Below are positions 59,409-64,000 of a stretch of DNA of 64,000 nucleotides, piece after piece. Made by a program: the position numbers and the translations under genes. The first letter of the stretch is position 1. Each line of letters begins with the position of its first letter. This DNA comes from an uncultured Pseudomonadota bacterium. GTDB taxonomy: Bacteria; Pseudomonadota; Gammaproteobacteria; Burkholderiales; Methylophilaceae. Under the pieces are notes generated by a model. That model was not told the DNA's origin, did no database searches, and was given only the letters and a program-made list of their open reading frames with translations. The DNA lies in NCBI GenBank assembly GCA_903876765.1, contig CAIRBH010000001.1, positions 37,426 to 101,425 of the forward strand. The letters are read 5' to 3'.

Positions 59409-59465
59409 ATGCATTATGGATGTATTAAAGTGTGCATAACACATTAAGCCTAAGGATGAACTAGC

Positions 59466-59807
59466 ATGAAAATTAACGCCCCTAATACTAACGGTTTAGC
59501 GCTAAATGTAGATAAAGCTAACACTGCTAAATTAGAAGCTGAAGCTGCGATTAAGTTTGCTAAGCCACAAGCCGAACCCACGGTGACCGCAGCTAAAGAG
59601 AATGTCAGCCTGTCAACTATGTCGGCGCAATTGAGGTCATTAGAAGATAAAATTGCGACGGCCAATGTTTTTGATGCTAAAAAAGTTGATGCAATAAAAT
59701 CAGCGATTACTAAAGGTCAGTTTAAAGTGGATTCTGAGAAAGTAGCCGACGGACTTATAGAGACAGTAAAAGATTTATTAAACCCGCAAAACCGCCAATA
59801 TCCTTGA
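59466..59807 (+). CDS. flgM: Anti-sigma-28 factor FlgM
   Basis: FlgM binds FliA until exported through the finished hook. The 113-residue product has a disordered Ala/Lys-rich N-terminus and the FlgM C-terminal domain (about 50-105: SLSTMSAQLRSLEDKIATANVFDAKKVDAIKSAITKGQFKVDSEKVADGLIETVKDLL). It has its own sigma-28 promoter. Confidence 0.94.
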   Translation: MKINAPNTNGLALNVDKANTAKLEAEAAIKFAKPQAEPTVTAAKENVSLSTMSAQLRSLEDKIATANVFDAKKVDAIKSAITKGQFKVDSEKVADGLIETVKDLLNPQNRQYP

Positions 59808-59814
59808 GAACATT

Positions 59815-60288
59815 ATGAGTCTAATCCCATCTACTAAGCCGATATCGTTTATACAAGATGCCCAACTAGTCGCCGAGCTACTAGATGCTTTGTCGCGTGA
59901 GCAGTCCAGCTTAGTGATGGCAGATATTGACGCCATAGAAGATTTGATGAAAGAAAAGTCTGATTTATTACAACGTATTAATATGGCAGCAAAGCTTAGA
60001 TATGGTGACTTGGCAGTCAATGGCTTTGAGGCAAATGAATCTGGTATGTTGGCCTGGCTTAAGCGTCAAGCTAAGCCAGCGCTAAATCAACAATGGTTAA
60101 ATTTTCAAAAAACCTTAAGTCAAGCAAAAGAAATGAATAGACTTAACGGCATACTTATTAACAAACATTTTAATCGTAACCAGCAGTTGCTTAATCATAT
60201 ACAAGGCAATGCTCATGCTAATCATGTGTATGGCAAAAATGGCCAAGCGCAAACCTATGCGCAAGCACGTGGCTCATTAACGGTGTAG
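59815..60288 (+). CDS. flgN: Flagellar chaperone FlgN
   Basis: FlgN is the chaperone for FlgK and FlgL. The 157-residue helical product has LVAELLDALSREQSSLVMADIDAIEDLMKEKSDLLQRI, the FlgN pattern, and follows flgM by 7 bases. It is the last flagellar gene of the window. Confidence 0.9.
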   Translation: MSLIPSTKPISFIQDAQLVAELLDALSREQSSLVMADIDAIEDLMKEKSDLLQRINMAAKLRYGDLAVNGFEANESGMLAWLKRQAKPALNQQWLNFQKTLSQAKEMNRLNGILINKHFNRNQQLLNHIQGNAHANHVYGKNGQAQTYAQARGSLTV

Positions 60289-60308
60289 TGGTTGGCTGGT
60301 TTTTATAT

Positions 60309-61589
60309 TCACTCGGCTAGGCGAAAGGCTGGCGCGTAAGCATCCTGCTCTCTGCGTGAAATTCCTAGCTCATTAGCAAGATTTCGCCATTTGCTGACAA
60401 CAGAGCGCACCTGAGTAATAATTGCGTTAGCCTCATCATTCTTGAGCCTGAACAGGTGTGCCACTGATAGCGCTAATTCCAGATCCAATGCATTATCTGT
60501 TTCACTAACGTTGAGCTTGAGCCCAGATGAGTGGGGAGTGGGATTCATGTCGTAGGCTTCAGATAGCTTCCAGCCTTGATTTGGTACAAGGATAAAACCG
60601 TGATTACGTAGATGATCATCGGTATTGGAAACGCACATATTGAACACGATGCGTGTCCACAATTCACGCAGATCTACATTAGTCTGCGCACCGTGATCAA
60701 TCAATACCTGAGCCAACTCAAGATAGCTGACGCCAGAGGATGCGTCATCTCCGTCGGAATGCCCAGTCAGCGTCATTGCCGAGGCAAAGTGCTTGCGTAA
60801 ACCTCCCGCCGTGCGATCAAATCGCTTAATCATGAAGGTATGGCTGCCTGAGGCGAACTTTTGTGCAGAAGCGTCAGCAACATACAGACCACAAGCTTCC
60901 GCCAAGGTATAGGTCAATAACTCCCATGCACCCATATCCGATTCGTCTCTGATGCTGGGAAACTTGGCAATCCATAGCTGGCCTTCAGGATCAATGACGC
61001 TGGCTTTAGGCCTTGCTCCGCCAAGAGACCCGCCTGGTGCAATTAAAATGCGCAACCATTCATCAATTGAATCTGCATTTATTGCGTCATCCCGCTCGAA
61101 TGATTGACTAGCATATTCAAGTTCACGCAACCGAATAAATGGAGGTGCCGCTGTATAGGTGTCATCATCGAGAAATGGGCCATCTTCATCCAGCTTAAAC
61201 CTAAGTGCACCTATGCGATAAAGGTCATGCACACCCAATAGATAATCAGACTCCATCAACCTGATGTCCTTGCGCACCTCTCCCTTGCGCTGTGCTCGCT
61301 CAAGCCGACGGTTCATGAGAAGCTTACCCCAACGATCTGGGCTTGAATCAAGAAATAGGCCGAAATTTTCCTTATCGTGAGGCGCGAATTGCCTACCACC
61401 AAAATTGCTAAGTACAGGGTCAAGCCTTATGTCTATTACGTGTGGATGTGCTAGTGCCTCTGCAGTATATTCAAACTCAAACACTTCGTGACTGCCTTGG
61501 GCGTGCGAATGTAGATATCCAAGCCTAAGTGGCTCATCCAGAGCTTCCCAATCAGCATAAACGATAATGTCATGGGTTCCGCGCGGCAT
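60309..61589 (-). CDS. HipA-type serine/threonine kinase toxin
   Basis: The 426-residue protein is a HipA-family kinase. Its motifs are the Gly-rich loop IAPGGSLGGARPKA (183-196), ATP-binding Lys209 (LWIAKFPS), the catalytic SNTDDHLRNHG (321-331) and metal-binding AYDMNP (345-350). Characterised HipA proteins phosphorylate translation factors such as glutamyl-tRNA synthetase and cause growth arrest. It starts 3 bases after the HTH partner gene, as in hipBA operons. Target and toxicity are not shown here. It marks the start of accessory DNA beyond the flagellar locus. Confidence 0.9.
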   Translation of the reverse strand: MPRGTHDIIVYADWEALDEPLRLGYLHSHAQGSHEVFEFEYTAEALAHPHVIDIRLDPVLSNFGGRQFAPHDKENFGLFLDSSPDRWGKLLMNRRLERAQRKGEVRKDIRLMESDYLLGVHDLYRIGALRFKLDEDGPFLDDDTYTAAPPFIRLRELEYASQSFERDDAINADSIDEWLRILIAPGGSLGGARPKASVIDPEGQLWIAKFPSIRDESDMGAWELLTYTLAEACGLYVADASAQKFASGSHTFMIKRFDRTAGGLRKHFASAMTLTGHSDGDDASSGVSYLELAQVLIDHGAQTNVDLRELWTRIVFNMCVSNTDDHLRNHGFILVPNQGWKLSEAYDMNPTPHSSGLKLNVSETDNALDLELALSVAHLFRLKNDEANAIITQVRSVVSKWRNLANELGISRREQDAYAPAFRLAE

Positions 61590-61592
61590 GCA

Positions 61593-62045
61593 TTATTCCT
61601 TAACTTGCGATTCATTCAGTAGTAAGAGTAAATGCTTAGAGGATATTCTGCCAGAAGCAGATTTATCCTCAGTGGGCTCTGTCGGTCTTTTTGTCGAGGA
61701 TGGCAGGCCTCCTAATTTTATTGATGTTGAAGGTATAGCCCGACGAGGCTTTATATTCTTAACAAGCGTGGCGTCCTGTAGTCGATGTCCCATCACATCG
61801 ACCTTAGCGACTTCTGCAATATCCTGCTCAACCTGCAGCACTTGCATCACGGCTAAGTAAGCACCTATTGTTACACCAGCGCTACCACGCTCAATCGCTC
61901 GCAGTGTCATCACAGACATGCCAGCACGCTCGGCCACTTGCTTAGCTTGCAACCGACGGCGTAAACGCGCCATGCGTAGACGCTCACCCAAATCTTCAAT
62001 GAGACGGGTGGTAGGTGGGAGAAGTGATGCTGTCTTGTTAGACAT
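61593..62045 (-). CDS. HipB-like XRE-family antitoxin/regulator
   Basis: The 150-residue protein has an N-terminal XRE HTH (about 18-76: LGERLRMARLRRRLQAKQVAERAGMSVMTLRAIERGSAGVTIGAYLAVM). A C-terminal tail with Lys/Arg/Ser/Pro of no recognised domain follows (about 85-150); typical HipB is only about 90 residues. Position just before hipA suggests it is the antitoxin and autorepressor. The intergenic region upstream has three TTGCAT-type repeats likely to be its operator. Confidence 0.85.
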   Translation of the reverse strand: MSNKTASLLPPTTRLIEDLGERLRMARLRRRLQAKQVAERAGMSVMTLRAIERGSAGVTIGAYLAVMQVLQVEQDIAEVAKVDVMGHRLQDATLVKNIKPRRAIPSTSIKLGGLPSSTKRPTEPTEDKSASGRISSKHLLLLLNESQVKE

Positions 62046-62046
62046 A

Positions 62047-62088
62047 ATGCAATTATTCTATTACTTTATGCAACTAAATGCAATAATA
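62047..62088 (-). promoter_or_regulatory. Phased direct repeats upstream of the hipB-like gene
   Basis: ATGCAA followed by an AT-rich tail occurs at 62047, 62068 and 62078 (plus strand), spaced by 21 and 10 bases, i.e. on the same DNA face. It lies directly upstream of the HTH gene start at 62045. A regulator binding site is inferred. Confidence 0.5.
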
Positions 62089-62330
62089 GTTTCACTTTGT
62101 TGGTAAATTTTACATTCTCGTCGTTCTTGGCAAGGATGTCGCTGCCTCATGTGAGCCATGCGTTCTGAGGATTTTCTTTTTTTAGGTTTCTACAGCTCAT
62201 ATTTTATGAACAGCTTGATTTTAATTTTGATCGGAATGCGGCAAAAATAGACGGCGCATTATTGCTTGAAAACTAGATTTGCCAAAAATTATTTTTACAG
62301 TAATCTATTGGAAATAGTTACGCGATAAGA

Positions 62331-62650
62331 CAAATGGTCCTAAAGGGCCGAGCTTGCAAGAGCTAAATTGACCAGACTCAGCACTCTCAATGCTTAATTG
62401 AGACTTAAATGCCGCGCAAGCGGGCGCTACGTTAGTAAGAAGTATCAGACGTACCTTGGAATGCTTCCTTAATTTCAAGCTCTACAAGGATTTGACGAAG
62501 AAGCGGAAAGGTAAAGCCGCCAACGTCTTATCTAAGGTCGAAAGGCTGAAGCTGCTTACTGACATTGTCGAAGGGAGGCCGGCGCAAGCCGGCGAAACAA
62601 GACCCGTAAGGGCTGGCAGCTGGAAAGACAGCGTTAATTATTAACAATGG
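62331..62650 (+). ncRNA. Putative omega-RNA (HEARO-type RNA) upstream of an iscB remnant
   Basis: This 320-base stretch has no convincing gene but several stable hairpins with GNRA loops. These are CCGC-GCAA-GCGG at 62412-62423, GCCGGC-GCAA-GCCGGC at 62578-62593, and CCC-GTAA-GGG at 62603-62612. GGTCC-TAAA-GGGCC sits near 62337-62350. It ends with an AATGGAGCG stretch just before the ATG of an IscB-type (PLMP) protein fragment. In IscB/HEARO loci, a structured RNA of about this size lies immediately upstream of iscB and guides the nuclease. The ends are estimated, the class is inferred from context and structure, and it may be inactive. Confidence 0.6.
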
Positions 62651-62656
62651 AGCGAT

Positions 62657-62836
62657 ATGGCCGTATTTGTATTAGATCGTAGTGGACAGGCATTAATGCC
62701 GTGTACCGAGAAACGGGCGAGATTACTTCTCGTGCGTAATCGTGCCCGAGGGCATCAAATACTACCGTTTACTATCCGACTAACAGATCGGCTTGCAGCT
62801 TCAGTAGCATTTCAAGCCCAATATCAAATGGGCTGA
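62657..62836 (+). pseudogene. Truncated IscB-type (RRXRR/PLMP-domain) nuclease, N-terminal fragment
   Basis: The frame from ATG 62657 encodes only 59 residues. It starts MAVFVLDRSGQALMPC TEKRARLLL and continues ..PFTIRLTDR. This is the PLMP domain (here ALMP) and bridge start found at the N-terminus of IscB/IsrB, RNA-guided nucleases of IS200/IS605-type elements and ancestors of Cas9. The RuvC-I motif (DPGSKTTG-like) that should follow is absent. The frame runs into LAASVAFQAQYQMG and a stop inside a hairpin. RuvC, HNH and C-terminal parts are missing, so it cannot be an active nuclease. Confidence 0.78.
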
Positions 62837-62838
62837 AA
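62810..62838 (+). repeat. Hairpin at the 3' edge of the iscB remnant
   Basis: TTTCAAGCCCA (62810-62820) pairs with TGGGCTGAAA (62829-62838), with one bulged A, around an 8-base loop. It resembles the subterminal right-end hairpin of IS200/IS605-type elements and may mark the transposon end. It overlaps the stop of the iscB fragment. Confidence 0.5.
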
Positions 62839-62883
62839 CAAAAAGAGACATTCATTTGTGTATGCGTCTAATCGACGAAGAAA

Positions 62884-63081
62884 TTAGTGCGCGTCTGGAA
62901 GTTCTTGGGACGTATCAGAAACAGCTTTAAGTTTACCTTTAGGGCTTAATTTCTGATTGATGTCATCTACTTTTTTCTCTAGCTCTTTTTGATCAAAAAC
63001 AGTAAATAAGGCGTGGGATATCTGGTTTTCCAGATCATCCCGCTGCCCCTCAATCACTGTCAAAAACACTTTCTTAGTCAT
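62884..63081 (-). CDS. Small hypothetical protein
   Basis: From ATG 63081 the product has 65 residues (MTKKVFLTVIEGQRDDLENQISHALF...). The longer frame from 63117 adds 12 residues without a ribosome site, while TAAGGT precedes 63081. It has a beta-type N-terminus and a charged helix with KKVDDINQKLSPKGKLKAV. I do not recognise a family. It is divergent from the CHC2 gene, within accessory DNA. Confidence 0.5.
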   Translation of the reverse strand: MTKKVFLTVIEGQRDDLENQISHALFTVFDQKELEKKVDDINQKLSPKGKLKAVSDTSQELPDAH

Positions 63082-63141
63082 GTGGTGTACCTTAGTTATC
63101 GTTTGTGCCTCCAGCATAGCATTTAAATAACGCTACGCAAG

Positions 63142-63177
63142 TCTAGATCCGCTTGTATCAATATAAACGAATCTAGA
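63142..63177. promoter_or_regulatory. Inverted repeat in the divergent gap before the CHC2 gene
   Basis: TCTAGATCCG (63142-63151) and CGAATCTAGA (63168-63177) form a 9/10 inverted repeat between the divergent small gene and the CHC2 gene. An operator is possible. Confidence 0.35.
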
Positions 63178-63294
63178 TTTCTTGTGAGTAATGACGGAAA
63201 CCCGTGCATGTAAATGCGCATCTCAAAAGTCGCAAGACATTTGGTGATTCTCGCCAATTTTAATCATCAACCATTAATCTTGAAAGGATAATAT

Positions 63295-63723
63295 ATGGTT
63301 AGCAATAATTTCGAAGCAGTATATGCAGAAGTACGCGAACTATCATTATCAGACTTTCTTGATAGTGAATTGAACGTAAAAGGCAAACCTTTATCGGGAA
63401 CAGTTCGTTATTCAGAGTGCCCTTGGTGCGGCTTAGCCACAAACAACGCAAGCAATCGTCTTGCTGTGTTGGTAGGTGATCGCATGTGCCATTGTCATCG
63501 TTGTAAAGAGGGTGGAGATGTTGTTAAACCCGCTATGAAACTATGGGGTACGGGGAACTGGGAAACAGCGTTACGTTTAGCAGATAAGTCCAAAAATACA
63601 TCAAACAATGTCAGTAAGCAGCTTCGGTCTGTCGACCTTAGAAAAGACATTGGCGGCTTTACCTTTCCGCGTCTTCGTCAAATCCTTGTAGAGCTTGGAA
63701 CTAAGGAAGCATTCCAAGGCTAG
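63295..63723 (+). CDS. CHC2 zinc-finger (DnaG/phage primase-type) protein, short
   Basis: The 142-residue protein has a DnaG-type zinc-binding domain with CPWC (42-45) and CHCHRC (65-70), embedded in YSECPWCGLATNNASNRLAVLV...KEGGDVVKPAMKLWG. A full primase has a Toprim and often a helicase part after it; none is found here. AAAGGA lies before the ATG. Such short primase-like genes occur in plasmids, phages and ICEs. It may be a truncated or a dedicated small protein. Confidence 0.75.
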   Translation: MVSNNFEAVYAEVRELSLSDFLDSELNVKGKPLSGTVRYSECPWCGLATNNASNRLAVLVGDRMCHCHRCKEGGDVVKPAMKLWGTGNWETALRLADKSKNTSNNVSKQLRSVDLRKDIGGFTFPRLRQILVELGTKEAFQG

Positions 63724-63788
63724 AAGAATACTTTGGATTTTTAGTCGTGCTGATTAAATATAAAGCCTAAAAATAGGGCTTATATTTT

Positions 63789-63882
63789 TTAGTTCCAAAA
63801 ACGCATGATGAAATTTTCGGTGAGCACGCCAATGTTGGCAAAGAATCCCAATGACGTCACTATGAGCTGAATAGGATTATCC
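63789..63882 (-). pseudogene. Possible 3' end of a gene interrupted by the IS element
   Basis: On the minus strand the frame runs from the IS boundary to TAA at 63789 and encodes about 30 residues (NPIQLIVTSLGFFANIGVLTENFIMRFWN), hydrophobic in the middle. It could be the end of a membrane protein gene disrupted by the insertion. This is weak evidence because of its length. Confidence 0.25.
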
Positions 63883-64000
63883 TGGACTTCCCCCAATATC
63901 GTAGACATTTTTCAATGTCCGATTTGTTGTTGTTCAAACTGAACGGGGCTTAAATAATTCAAATAACTATGCCTGCGTACACGATTATAAAACACTTCGA
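63883..64000 (-). mobile_element. IS3-family insertion sequence, right end, cut by window edge
   Basis: The plus-strand sequence from 63883, TGGACTTCCCCCAATATCG, looks like an IS3-family terminal inverted repeat. It is followed by the 3' end of a transposase gene in the inward orientation. The element continues beyond the window. Confidence 0.7.
63912..64000 (-). CDS. IS3-family transposase OrfB, C-terminal end only
   Basis: The minus-strand frame reads EVFYNRVRRHSYLNYLSPVQFEQQQIGH then stop. This is the typical C-terminus of the DDE (rve) OrfB transposase of IS3-family elements, which contains the NRxRxHSxLxYLSP motif. The rest lies outside the window. Confidence 0.8.
   Translation of the reverse strand, partial: EVFYNRVRRHSYLNYLSPVQFEQQQIGH

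Noticed and set aside
60289..62110. CRISPR array or cas genes near the accessory end
   Set aside because: No regularly spaced repeats with unique spacers and no cas-like protein; the only nuclease-like sequence is the iscB fragment.
62456..62644. Open frame of 62 codons (MECFLNFKLYKDLTKK...)
   Set aside because: It lies inside the structured-RNA region, includes the two GNRA hairpins, has no ribosome site and no recognisable domain; better explained as non-coding RNA.

Overview
The window is chromosomal DNA from a gram-negative bacterium, most likely a betaproteobacterial methylotroph of the Methylophilaceae (Methylotenera/Methylovorus type). The reasons are the gene repertoire (hfq-hflX-hflK-hflC-DUF2065-hisZ-purA order, NodT-type efflux lipoprotein, beta-type flagellar cluster) and a four-gene block (11694-14953) of archaeal-like proteins of the tetrahydromethanopterin/methanofuran C1 pathway. 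That block is characteristic of methylotrophs. The taxon is inferred from content, not from a search.

Layout: 1-2545 is the end of an RND efflux pump gene plus its outer-membrane partner. 2598-3632 encodes an HD-GYP protein with a degenerate receiver, followed by gltX. 5317-11666 is a housekeeping block (hfq, hflX, hflK, hflC, DUF2065, hisZ, purA). 11694-14953 is the C1-cofactor block: flavoprotein, dihydropteroate-synthase-like DUF6513, DUF447 and MfnB-like. 15117-19865 holds an OmpA-family porin, a ChrA-type transporter and a TonB-dependent receptor. 20057-22778 is an mtaD-like deaminase, ubiG and a phosphoglycolate phosphatase. 22889-25505 is dnaX-ybaB-recR on the minus strand, with the 4.5S SRP RNA upstream of it. 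26001-29852 holds a GGDEF cyclase and a NarL-type two-component pair.

From 30262 to 60288 there is a nearly complete flagellar locus: filament genes (fliC, flaG, fliD, fliS, fliT-like), an accessory FliK-like/FlhB-C-like pair, fliE facing fliFGHIJK-LMNOPQR, then flgBCDEFGHIJKL on the minus strand, and flgA-flgM-flgN. Four sequences match the sigma-28 consensus TAAA-N15-NCCGATAW exactly or nearly so: two in tandem before fliC, one before flgM and one before flgA.

After 60300 the content becomes accessory. There is a HipB/HipA-type pair with a repeat-rich operator region. Next is a structured-RNA stretch followed by a 59-codon fragment of an IscB-type (PLMP-domain) protein, interpreted as an omega-RNA (HEARO) with a truncated iscB and a terminal hairpin. 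Then come a small unknown gene, an orphan CHC2 zinc-finger primase-like protein, and the end of an IS3-family element that continues past the window.
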